DNA of 64,000 nucleotides from the NCBI GenBank assembly GCA_024742875.1, contig JANSXP010000025.1, positions 1 through 64,000 on the forward strand, in the 5' to 3' direction. A program made the position numbers and the translations under genes. Below the pieces are notes generated by a model, which worked only from the letters and a program-made list of their open reading frames with translations, was not told where the DNA came from and did not search any database. Numbering within the stretch: the stretch's first letter is position 1; every line of letters starts with the position of its first letter. Source of the stretch: Planctomycetaceae bacterium. GTDB taxonomy: Bacteria; Planctomycetota; Planctomycetia; Planctomycetales; Planctomycetaceae. Below are positions 1 to 8,108 of the stretch, in pieces.

Positions 1-71
1 ATCGTCTCCGCATCGCGAAGCTTCTTCACAATCTGCTCCGCTGAATGACGCTTTCGTCGTTTCGTTGACAT
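1..71 (-). CDS. IS3-family transposase OrfA, N-terminus only
   Basis: Reading leftward from the ATG at 71, the frame gives MSTKRRKRHSAEQIVKKLRD and continues off the window edge. The pattern KRRKRHSAEQIVKKLRDAE is the start of the helix-turn-helix (IS911/OrfA type) protein of IS3-family elements, which binds the terminal inverted repeats. A good ribosome site (AAGGAGATTCG) lies just before the ATG. Only about 24 codons are visible, so neither intactness nor the downstream OrfB integrase can be judged. The element's end should lie a few tens of bases upstream of the ATG, possibly near 126-129 where the plus strand ends in CA, but no second end is available to prove it. Confidence 0.75.
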   Translation of the reverse strand, partial: MSTKRRKRHSAEQIVKKLRDAET

Positions 72-743
72 CGAATCTCCTTGCCTATCTCGGCTCCGAG
101 ACTCTCATAACTGCTGGACCAATTCAACAATGGCAGACCACGCTGCGTTTCGCTGCATTCCATTCCTCGCACCATTTCTAATTCAACTGTCACGATCTAT
201 GCCTTCGCAAAATAGCAGAAGGATTCACCGGTCCGCCGCGAACGAAGTCCCTTTGCGACAGGCGCGCGACCCGCGGCTTCGGTACAGCAGATTGTTATCT
301 GCCGAGTTGCCTTACGACGAACGCCAGGAAGTTTGGCGCGATGACCTCGCCTCCATCATGCCCTGGGCCCCATTTTACAACGGGGCCATCAAAAAGGGGA
401 TCGGTTCTGGAACACAGCAGGAAGAAGCCGTGATCCATGCCATCGTGCGAGATCTGTACGGAATCTTTCGGGAGACAATCAGGACGGAGACGGAGAGTGG
501 TCTTCGCGGCATCCACCCAGCGTGGTGGTTGATTCGGATCTGCTTCCGGCGGCAATCCATATCGTTCGAAGCCCGCCACCAGTGACGCACCAAATCGGCT
601 CAGAAACATCCTGAAAGTCGGGCCAAACAGGAGATATGTCAGCGTGCGGCACTGGAGGCCTGGGATGAGCGTGCTTGAGCTCAACACACAGATTGTGCAG
701 GACACGCTCCAAGGCAAATGGCCAGATGCGCGTGGCCAATCAT
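72..743. other. Gap with no convincing gene next to an IS end
   Basis: Several overlapping open frames exist on both strands (for example 130-585 on plus and 295-825 on minus). None has a recognisable domain, a ribosome site or protein-like composition along its length. The stretch probably contains the left end of the IS3 element (about 72-130) followed by degraded or non-coding DNA. Confidence 0.4.
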
Positions 744-1094
744 TTAGCCGACTAGTTGGGGAGCCAGAAGCGCAGCGGCAACGATCAGTCCGAAGACGAG
801 GCAGGTCACTAAATAGTTGCGCCAAAAGCTGCGAATCTGAAAGCGCTCAATCATAGAGCCAGCCCACACCCACGCTGGAATGATTGAACCAAGTGAGACG
901 AAAGCGAGAAACGGGAACCCTCCCCCGGGTTCGATCAACAGACGAGCAATGAGCCGGATTAACGCTGGAAGCACGATCGGTAAGCAAAGCCATGGCCAAC
1001 GTGTGTCCAGAGCGGAATCGCGTGACTGCCTTATCGCTGGTGACTTGTATGGATTGTTCGACGGCCGATTCAAAGGACAGCCTCGGGCACACAA
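744..1094 (-). CDS. Small multi-pass membrane protein, possibly frameshifted
   Basis: The reading frame from about 1035 down to the stop at 744 encodes a hydrophobic protein with about three membrane segments: LCLPIVLPALIRLIARLL, FPFLAFVSLGSIIPAWVWAG and NYLVTCLVFGLIVAAALLA. The first ~35 residues in this frame look unnatural and would need a TTG start. In the neighbouring frame (ATG at 1107) the same DNA reads MNMVLVCPRLSFESAVEQSI, which looks more like a real N-terminus. A single-base indel around 1010-1040 may therefore split one ~120-residue gene. Family not recognised. Confidence 0.4.
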   Translation of the reverse strand: MCARGCPLNRPSNNPYKSPAIRQSRDSALDTRWPWLCLPIVLPALIRLIARLLIEPGGGFPFLAFVSLGSIIPAWVWAGSMIERFQIRSFWRNYLVTCLVFGLIVAAALLAPQLVG

Positions 1095-1184
1095 GGACCA
1101 TGTTCATCCGGTGACGGCGAACAACGTTGAGTTTAGAATACGCACCCGACCGCCACTGGGGTGCAACACATTGTTATCATACGA

Positions 1185-1745
1185 TCACGGTTTGGCCGGC
1201 AGCGGAAATGGCAGGCTGACATCGATCGGGCGATCAGTTAGTTGTCGCCCAGATGCTTTCATTGCATATCCGAGTATCTGGTGTAACGTGAGTTCTGATT
1301 CCGGTTTGAATGCTCCGGATTGGTCACGGAACAACGAGGCATCGCCAAACCATTCGTCCGGCCAGTATACCAGATCACTCATGTTTGCATTGGGGAATTG
1401 AACCTCCAGCCAGTGCAGATAATAAGCTGATTCGCTTTCAGCGATCTCGGCATTCACCAACGATTCAAGAATAGAAAACACATCGTCGTAAGTTACGTCG
1501 TCAACAAATGTCGGTGGCGGATTCAATGCGTCACGTATGAACTGTTCCCGACTTGCTGCTCGCCAGTAGTTTGTAAATTCACAGGAATCGCATTCGCGAC
1601 GGGCGTGCTGGTGCCATTCACGCAACAACTCTGTCACGTCGCAACCAGATTCGAGTTTGCGTTCAATCTGATCGCACAAATTGCCCATGCGTTTTATGAG
1701 ATACTCCGAAGGCTGAATTAGTGCGTATCGACTGGGAATCGCCAA
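1185..1745 (-). CDS. Hypothetical protein, 186 aa
   Basis: A soluble, acidic 186-residue protein with normal composition throughout, including ESAYYLHWLEVQFPNANM and DLVYWPDEWFGD, and no signal peptide or membrane segment. I do not recognise the family. It sits between two other orphan minus-strand genes beside an IS end. The three share a lower G+C and less biased codon use than the rest of the window, which suggests an accessory, possibly transferred, patch. A small acidic stand-alone protein of this kind could be an immunity protein, but nothing in the sequence proves that. The start is uncertain because no clear ribosome site precedes it. Confidence 0.6.
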   Translation of the reverse strand: MAIPSRYALIQPSEYLIKRMGNLCDQIERKLESGCDVTELLREWHQHARRECDSCEFTNYWRAASREQFIRDALNPPPTFVDDVTYDDVFSILESLVNAEIAESESAYYLHWLEVQFPNANMSDLVYWPDEWFGDASLFRDQSGAFKPESELTLHQILGYAMKASGRQLTDRPIDVSLPFPLPAKP

Positions 1746-1967
1746 TGCTGTTTCTCACTGTGATACGACGACCGCAACCGAACGGCGGGGTTACGCGTTG
1801 ATCTCAGTTCGGCCCGAATTCGCCGCTCTGGCCCATGAAATTTTTAGCCAGCTCTCTGTCTGTGCCTTCAGCTGCTGACGAGATTGTCGGCTGCAGTATG
1901 AAACTGTTTGACTCGGTGTACAAGCTGGGGGAAATCCTTTTGCAGATCGGTGCACCAAGCGGGATTG

Positions 1968-2465
1968 TTATCCACCGCCGTCGCTGCACTTGGTACTCGG
2001 TTCTGGAATTATCAATGATTCGTCGATGGGATGCAAAAACGTCGATTCATCAAGTGTGGTGAACTCATCGAATCCTTCGTCATTGCAGGCCCACAATAAT
2101 GGGTCTGATCCGTTTCCGATCAGGTACTTGTATGTTTGGTCATGCAATCCAACTCGCTGGCCGTTGACGAACAGGAAGAGACTGATTTCGTCATCTCGTT
2201 CTGTAGTCAATTCGGCACAGACGGTCCCCGCAATTTCGATGACCAAGTGAGGTGAGTCGTTTAGTGTTCCACGCACATTGGCGTAAAGCACTGGTCGGCC
2301 GCCGTCACTTTGCCAGCACCGAACGATGGCCAGCTCGCAACCAACCTGTCGGCTGATTGCTACAACAAGTTGATCAAGCTCAGGAGGGACAAACATCTTG
2401 GTGGAAACTGTTGCTTTTACCCCGTCGTTTGGCGCCGACAACGTGAACATGAACGCGATTATCAC
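1968..2465 (-). CDS. Hypothetical protein, about 142-165 aa
   Basis: Soluble protein of unknown family. The best part is MFVPPELDQLVVAISRQVGC through LIIEP-like C-terminal segments, including VCAELTTERDDEISLFLFV and YLIGNGSDPLLWACNDEGF. Two starts are possible: a GTG at 2465 (165 aa) or the ATG at 2396 (142 aa). The extra residues before MFVPPELD do not form a signal peptide and look non-coding, so I lean to 2396. It has the same strand and similar composition to the gene at 1185-1745, with a 220-base non-coding gap between them. Confidence 0.55.
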   Translation of the reverse strand: MIIAFMFTLSAPNDGVKATVSTKMFVPPELDQLVVAISRQVGCELAIVRCWQSDGGRPVLYANVRGTLNDSPHLVIEIAGTVCAELTTERDDEISLFLFVNGQRVGLHDQTYKYLIGNGSDPLLWACNDEGFDEFTTLDESTFLHPIDESLIIPEPSTKCSDGGG

Positions 2466-2643
2466 GGTGTATCCCGAATTTTATCGCCGCCTAGCCAGAA
2501 GGCAATAATCGCACCTTATCACGGTCAGACAGCCACAAGAGTCCCTCAACTGGCCACTTAGCAGTCTTCCAGGAAGTACGACAGACCCGCACCAGGCTCG
2601 AGCCAACGCATCGAGCAGGCAGCAACGAGCCCATCAACTCTGC

Positions 2644-3090
2644 TTAGTGCAGCGGCACGTCGTGGTACTGCAGCGCCCACTCTTTCATGTAGCGGACATG
2701 GACCGGGTCAACCCGGTAGACCAGCAACTGTGGGTTATCAATTGAGCCCAGGTACTTTCGCAGCAGCGGATTGCTGTCCCAGATGTCCTGGAGAACTTCT
2801 CGGTCTTCCACAATCACCGCCGTCCCCGTGATGCGAACCTGATTGTGTTCTTTATCCAGATAGCACAGTTCCACTTTGGGATTGGCCGCGATTTCCACCG
2901 TCTTGTGGTAGGCCCTCAGATTGGCAATGTAGACGGTGAAACCATCTGTCCGTACCGGTGAGACGGGCCGCAGCCGGGGCTGGTCTCCGTCAATGGAAGC
3001 CAGATAGGGAAACGCATCCGCAGCCACAACATCGGTGGCCAGACGCCGAAGCTGGTCGTCATCAATGGGTTGAGGCGTGCCGTCATTCAT
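2644..3090 (-). CDS. Pyridoxamine 5'-phosphate oxidase-like (FMN-binding split barrel) protein
   Basis: The 148 residues match the short general-stress-protein-26 type of the PPOX split-barrel superfamily. FPYLASIDGDQPRLRPVSPV is the first strand pair that binds flavin phosphate, followed by TVYIANLRAYHKTVEIAANP and VELCYLDKEHNQVRITGTA. These small cytoplasmic proteins usually bind FMN, F420 or related cofactors and reduce unknown substrates; true PdxH proteins are longer (~215 aa) and carry extra PLP-binding residues not seen here. The gene is alone on the minus strand, with 226 bases separating it from the divergent TPR gene. Exact substrate unknown. Confidence 0.8.
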   Translation of the reverse strand: MNDGTPQPIDDDQLRRLATDVVAADAFPYLASIDGDQPRLRPVSPVRTDGFTVYIANLRAYHKTVEIAANPKVELCYLDKEHNQVRITGTAVIVEDREVLQDIWDSNPLLRKYLGSIDNPQLLVYRVDPVHVRYMKEWALQYHDVPLH

Positions 3091-3316
3091 GGCTGAAGTT
3101 TATCGTCTCCCTGATTCGAATCCCAACCGCCGCCACAGAAGTTTTCTGATCTGTTCTTCCGTTGTGTTCGTGTGAAAATCGACAGATTCCCCAAACAGGC
3201 GGAATAAATCCCATCCTGGCGTTATCCTCGATCGTTCGTTCCCTGTGAATCGGACAGCTCGGGTGATACTTCGCCGCCGATTCCACAAAGCTTCCCCCGC
3301 CATTGGAGTTGCTGGT

Positions 3317-6300
3317 ATGACGACGTGCAGGTCGTTGGTTGTCGTTGCTCTTTGCCTGACCACGTTGACGGGTTCTGTCGCGACAGCTCAGGAAACTGAA
3401 GCCGCCACACGGCAGTTTGCCGCTGCGGTTGGGTTTCAGAATCAGAAGCTCTACAAAGATGCGATTGCGGAATGGACCACATTCCTGCGTAAGTTTCCCG
3501 GTGATGCCAGAGCCCGCAAAGCGCGGCACTATCTGGGCACCTGCTGCCTGCAGTCGGAGGATTATCTGGCAGCAGTCGCTGCGTTCACCAAAGTGAAGGA
3601 GGGAGATGGGCCGTTTGACCTGATGGATCAAACGCTCCTCAATCTGGGAATCGCCTGGTACGGACAGGCGCAGAAGTCCTCCCGCGCGGCCGATTATCGC
3701 AGCGCAGAAAGAGCGTTCGATCAGATGCTCAGCAACTACGCAGACAGCCAGTTTGCCCCTCGCGCCGTTTACTACCAGGCAGAGTGCCTGTTCCAGAGAC
3801 AGGAGCATTCGGCCGCAGCGGCCAGCTACGCTCGATTTGTGAGGCAGTACCCACGGCATGAGCTGCATGCCGATGCGTTGTACGGACTGGGGACCGCCCT
3901 GGAAGCCGATGATGACACAGCGGCCGCAGAAAAGGCGTTTGCGCAATTCACCACCCAATATGCCAGCCACCCACTGGCCACGGAAGTTCGCATGCGTCAG
4001 GCGGACCTGCTGTTTAACGCGAAGAACTTTGCGTCCGCCGAAAAGGTGTTCGCCCGCATTGCCGCCGACAGAGACTTTGAACTGGCCGATCTCGCCTTGC
4101 TGCGTCAGGCACGGTGCCTGTATGAACAGGGTGAAATGACGGCGGCCGCCCGATTGTACTGGAACGTTCCTCGCAGCTTTCGAAAGACCAAATATTACGA
4201 TGCCGCCATTCTCGCGGGCGCTAAATGTTACTACCTGGAAGAACGCTACGACCTGGCCAAATCCGGACTGGAACGGCTCATCGACCGTACGGGCGATGAA
4301 GGAGAAGAAGCGTATTTGTGGCTGGCACGCTGCCACCTGAAAGAAGACAACCCGCAGCAGGCGCTGCAGATTGCATCCCGTGGCCTGCGGCGGGTTCGCG
4401 GCGACATGCGTTCCGAACTGGACCTGGTCCGCATCGATGCGATGTATGAGATTCCCGGATCCCGTGCGGAAGCCACAGAACTCTACGAGCGGTTTGCGGA
4501 ACGCAATGCGGACAGCTCACTGGCTCCGCAGGCGCAGTATATGGCCGCGTTGTCGGCGCTGGAAAATGAGCAGTACGATAAAGCCGGACGACTGTCGGAG
4601 CAGTTTCTGTCACGCCGCTACAACAGCGAACTTACGCCTGATGTGCTGTTCATCAGTGCTGAAAGCCAGCTGCTTCGGGGGAAACACGGCAAAGCGGTCA
4701 CGCGCTACGAGCAGTTCCTGAAGGTTGGTCAAAAGCACGCCAATTACGAACAGGCCACCGTCCGTCTGGCACTTGCGCTGCTTATGGACGAACAGGCCGA
4801 TCGCAGTGTACAGATTCTGGCAGCCACAGCAGACCAGATTCAGGATCGCGCGCTGAAGGCTGAGGCGTTCAGCATTCTGGGTCGTGGTTACGCCGCCCAG
4901 GACCGATTCGATCAGGCGGCCAGACAACTGCAGCAGTCACTCACTCTGGAGAAGGACCCCAAACGCAAAGAAGAGACAACCGTGGCGCTGGCCGAGGCTT
5001 TGAGGAAAGCGGGACGCGAAGCGGAAGCGGACACGCAGCTGAAAAATATGCTCGCCGGCTCGGGCACCGGACGCTTCAGCGCAGAAGCCAGTTTCCGCCT
5101 TGCCGAATCAGCGTTCGCGGCCGAAGAATACGACAGCGCCCGGCGATACTACAGCAGGGTCATCCAGCAGGAGCCCGACGGAGACTTTGGGCCACACGCC
5201 CTGTACGGACTGGGCTGGACGCTGTTTCGCACGGGCGAGTATCAGGACTGTCGACGCGTGATGAGCAAGTTGATTCGTGACTTTGCTCGTAAGGAATCGA
5301 TCGCCCAAAAGGGCTATTACGTTCGCGGAATGGCGGCTTATCAGCTGGACGAATTTGCCGATGTCGTCAGGGACATTGACACCTACCTGCAGACACAGCC
5401 CCAACTCAATGAAGAACTGGACGCCCTGTATGTGAAAGGCCTGGCGCTGGCCGGCATGGAACAGCCGCGGCAGTCGGCTGCTGTGTTTGAATCCATCATC
5501 GCCCGTGGTTCCGAATATGAATCCGGCGACAAGGTGATGTACGAACTGGGCTGGACCTACCGCGACCTCAATCAGCCGGACAAAGCGGTGGCCACGTTTA
5601 CCAAACTGGCACAGACATGGCCGGACAGCGAAATGGCGGCTGAGAGTCTGTTTCTCGTGGGTGAGGCCTGGTACGACGCGGAACACTTTGAAAAGGCGGC
5701 GGCCGCTTACACGCGTTCCAGCCAGTCACCCGGCAATGCGGAAATCGCGGAAAAGTCGCTGCACAAGCTGGGCTGGAGCCATCTGAAGGCTGGCCAGAAT
5801 GCGGCGGCCGTGGACGCGTTCGAAAAGCAGCTCAAAACGCATCCTCGGGGAACACTGGCAGTCGACGCACGGTTCCTCGTGGGAGAAAGTCAGTTTCTGA
5901 ACGAAGACTGGAAGTCGGCCCGAGCGGCTTTTGAAGCCGTGGCCACGGCGGGCGACTCCGACTACACGGCCATCGCCATGTTTCGTGCGGGAGAATGCGC
6001 GGCTTCTCTGGGAGACTGGCCGGCCAGCCTTGCGTGGCATCAAAAAGTGCTCAATCAGTATCCGGGTTTCGAAATGAAACCGGAAGCCCGCTACGGGCAG
6101 GGCTGGGCGCTGCAGAACCAGGGCCGATATGACGAAGCGGTCGCCCTGTACGAACAGGTGACCGAAGAGACTCAGACAGAAACAGCCGCCAAAGCGCGGT
6201 TCATGATTGGAGAATGTCTGTTTGCTCAGAAGCAGCACAAAGACGCATCACGACACTTTTTGAAGGCTGCCTTCACTTACAACCATCGCGAATGGTCGGC

Positions 6301-6442
6301 CATGGCATGGTTTGAAGCGGCCCGCTGCTTCGAAGTTCTGCGTGATACCGAACAGGCGGCCAGTTGTTATCGCAGCCTCATCGAAAAGTTCCCACAGCAC
6401 GCTCGCGTGCCGGATGCCAAACGGCGACTCGCCGAACTGTAA
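3317..6442 (+). CDS. Large exported tetratricopeptide-repeat protein, 1041 aa
   Basis: The ATG at 3317 is chosen over an upstream GTG at 3245. It is preceded by GGAG with 8-base spacing and opens a clean signal peptide (MTTCRSLVVVALCLTTLTGS..VATAQ). The mature protein is almost entirely TPR-like helical pairs of about 34-37 residues, with recurring motifs such as ALYGLGTALEADDDTAAAEKAF, ALYGLGWTLFRTGEYQDCRR and AMYELGWTYRDLNQPDKAV. Such arrays are periplasmic scaffolds, comparable in style to CpoB/YbgF and BamD. It is the first gene of a plus-strand run with TolQ/ExbB, TolR/ExbD and a toroid protein. A CpoB-like role at a Tol-type complex is inferred from this context; no catalytic residues are present. 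Confidence 0.85.
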   Translation: MTTCRSLVVVALCLTTLTGSVATAQETEAATRQFAAAVGFQNQKLYKDAIAEWTTFLRKFPGDARARKARHYLGTCCLQSEDYLAAVAAFTKVKEGDGPFDLMDQTLLNLGIAWYGQAQKSSRAADYRSAERAFDQMLSNYADSQFAPRAVYYQAECLFQRQEHSAAAASYARFVRQYPRHELHADALYGLGTALEADDDTAAAEKAFAQFTTQYASHPLATEVRMRQADLLFNAKNFASAEKVFARIAADRDFELADLALLRQARCLYEQGEMTAAARLYWNVPRSFRKTKYYDAAILAGAKCYYLEERYDLAKSGLERLIDRTGDEGEEAYLWLARCHLKEDNPQQALQIASRGLRRVRGDMRSELDLVRIDAMYEIPGSRAEATELYERFAERNADSSLAPQAQYMAALSALENEQYDKAGRLSEQFLSRRYNSELTPDVLFISAESQLLRGKHGKAVTRYEQFLKVGQKHANYEQATVRLALALLMDEQADRSVQILAATADQIQDRALKAEAFSILGRGYAAQDRFDQAARQLQQSLTLEKDPKRKEETTVALAEALRKAGREAEADTQLKNMLAGSGTGRFSAEASFRLAESAFAAEEYDSARRYYSRVIQQEPDGDFGPHALYGLGWTLFRTGEYQDCRRVMSKLIRDFARKESIAQKGYYVRGMAAYQLDEFADVVRDIDTYLQTQPQLNEELDALYVKGLALAGMEQPRQSAAVFESIIARGSEYESGDKVMYELGWTYRDLNQPDKAVATFTKLAQTWPDSEMAAESLFLVGEAWYDAEHFEKAAAAYTRSSQSPGNAEIAEKSLHKLGWSHLKAGQNAAAVDAFEKQLKTHPRGTLAVDARFLVGESQFLNEDWKSARAAFEAVATAGDSDYTAIAMFRAGECAASLGDWPASLAWHQKVLNQYPGFEMKPEARYGQGWALQNQGRYDEAVALYEQVTEETQTETAAKARFMIGECLFAQKQHKDASRHFLKAAFTYNHREWSAMAWFEAARCFEVLRDTEQAASCYRSLIEKFPQHARVPDAKRRLAEL

Positions 6443-6539
6443 CGCGCAGCGTTCGCCGCGCTTCATCGCGTTTTGAGATCCCGTCTTTGCCTTCTGGCAC
6501 CACCGTTCACGCTCTGATTCTTTGAACGAAAACTTCCCT

Positions 6540-7571
6540 ATGGATTGTCCGACAGCCCAGCCTCGAATGTTACACGGCGGTGTTGATCGCCTGCGTTTGC
6601 GAATTCTTCGCGCCCTCGCTTTTGTCGGTCCGATGCTGCTGGCCGCCGCGTGCGTCGCGCAGCCACCGCAAAACGTTGATCCGCCGGCGAATCCCGCCTC
6701 CCCCGTGCAGATGCCCAGTTTGTGGGATCTGGCCGTGCAGGGTGGCTGGTTCATGATCCCCATCGGTATCGCATCTGTGGTGACCATGGTGTTTACGATG
6801 GAACGTCTGGTGGGGCTGCGAAAAGCGCGCATCCTGCCGCGTGATCTGATCAATGTGCTGCGGTCCATGATCACCGAATCCAGCGTGACGCCGCAGAAAC
6901 TCTACGAGGCCTCTGGGTTGCGACATTCGCCTCTGGCGCGCGTTGTCAAGGCGGCCGTGCTCAAAGCCGGCCGCCCACTGACCGAGGTGGAAAAGTCGGT
7001 GGAAGACGCCGTGGAGCGGGAAATCGCAACCATGACCCGCAACCTGCGGCCCATTAATGTCGTGGCCAGCATCTCGCCGCTGATTGGTCTTCTGGGGACG
7101 GTGCAGGGCATGATCATGGCCTTCATGGTGACCAGTACAACGTCTTCCACCGGGACGGCCAAAGCCCAGGAACTGGCCCACGGCATTTATACGGCACTGG
7201 TGACCACTTTTGCCGGACTGCTCGTCGCCGTGGTTTCGGTCGTTCTGGCCAACTACCTCGAAGGGAAGATTGAACGACTGCTGCGACAGATGGAGGCCAT
7301 TTTTCTGGATCTGCTGCCGCATCTGGAACGCTTCGAGGGACGCATGCGTGTCAGCGAGGTGACCGGCCCGAACGGCGTGGAACTCAAGCTCCGATCTCTG
7401 GAACACGCCCCGGCAGAAGGCGAGGCATCGACCAACCGCATTGCTGCCTCTCGCAAACCGCGTTCGCAAAAACGCCCCGCGACCGACGGAAAATCGGTCT
7501 CCGGTGTGAACGAAAAAATCGTCACCCGCAAGCCGGGTCCCTCGACACTGCGCAGCAACTTCGACTCCTGA
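6540..7571 (+). CDS. MotA/TolQ/ExbB-family proton channel protein
   Basis: The protein has an N-terminal signal-like segment (LRALAFVGPMLLAAACVAQ) and then the three TolQ/ExbB membrane helices: WDLAVQGGWFMIPIGIASVV, NVVASISPLIGLLGTVQGMI and IYTALVTTFAGLLVAVVSVV. The cytoplasmic loop lies between helices 1 and 2. The GLLGTVQGM and ALVTTFAGLLVA stretches are the conserved pore-lining signature. With TolR/ExbD it forms an inner-membrane motor that uses proton-motive force to drive an outer-membrane process. The start is the ATG at 6540 (343 aa); a TTG at 6522 is less likely. A basic C-terminal tail of about 60 residues extends beyond the family core. It lies 97 bases after the TPR gene and 59 before exbD. 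Confidence 0.9.
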   Translation: MDCPTAQPRMLHGGVDRLRLRILRALAFVGPMLLAAACVAQPPQNVDPPANPASPVQMPSLWDLAVQGGWFMIPIGIASVVTMVFTMERLVGLRKARILPRDLINVLRSMITESSVTPQKLYEASGLRHSPLARVVKAAVLKAGRPLTEVEKSVEDAVEREIATMTRNLRPINVVASISPLIGLLGTVQGMIMAFMVTSTTSSTGTAKAQELAHGIYTALVTTFAGLLVAVVSVVLANYLEGKIERLLRQMEAIFLDLLPHLERFEGRMRVSEVTGPNGVELKLRSLEHAPAEGEASTNRIAASRKPRSQKRPATDGKSVSGVNEKIVTRKPGPSTLRSNFDS

Positions 7572-7630
7572 TTTGATCAGCACGCCTCGCTGAAACCAGC
7601 ATCGTCCACTCACATCGCAGCATTCACGCC

Positions 7631-8065
7631 ATGAAGTTTGAACTGAAGAAAAAAGCCGGCAAACGTAACGTCGACATGACGCCCATGATCGACTGCGTTT
7701 TTCAGCTGTTGCTGTTCTTCCTGGTGGCCAGCAACTTCCAGGAACAGGCGCGGCTGTCGGGCGAAGGCGAACTGGGAGCCAGTCTCCCGGCAGTCGCCAC
7801 GGCCATGCCCATGGTAATGAAACCTCGCGAGATGATTGTCAACGTGGGGGAAAACGGAGACTTCTTTCTCGACGGCGAGCGACATACGGAAGCCCAACTG
7901 GTGGAACGGTTTCGACGCGCCCAGACAGATAACCCCGGCAGCCAGTCTGTTGTGATTCGAGGTAACGAAGGGGCTGACTGGAAGTATGTGGCTCGCGTGA
8001 TGAGCCTGTGCAATCAGCAGGACATCCGCGACTACCGGGTGGCTGTGATTCCCGAAAATGAATGA
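7631..8065 (+). CDS. ExbD/TolR-family biopolymer transport protein
   Basis: At 144 residues it has the family's normal length. A short cytoplasmic basic N-terminus is followed by a single membrane helix containing MTPMIDCVFQLLLFFLVAS. Asp21 is the conserved proton-carrying residue of ExbD/TolR. The C-terminal periplasmic domain (VNVGENGDFFLDGERH.. VVIRGNEGADWKYVARVMSL) has the usual TolR/ExbD fold and dimerisation pattern. It pairs with the TolQ/ExbB homologue immediately upstream. Only one ExbD-type gene is present, 43 bases before the toroid protein, so the motor is complete at Q/R level but no classical TolA or TonB is visible. Confidence 0.9.
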   Translation: MKFELKKKAGKRNVDMTPMIDCVFQLLLFFLVASNFQEQARLSGEGELGASLPAVATAMPMVMKPREMIVNVGENGDFFLDGERHTEAQLVERFRRAQTDNPGSQSVVIRGNEGADWKYVARVMSLCNQQDIRDYRVAVIPENE

Positions 8066-8108
8066 CGGGTGATCGTCCGCTCGCGCTGTTTTTTCTGATT
8101 CGACAACC

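Noticed and set aside
130-585. Plus-strand 151-codon frame near the IS end
   Set aside because: No ribosome site, no domain, and mixed composition; not better than the overlapping minus-strand frames.
3245-3316. N-terminal extension of the TPR protein from a GTG
   Set aside because: The extra 24 residues precede a clear signal peptide, and the ATG at 3317 has its own ribosome site.
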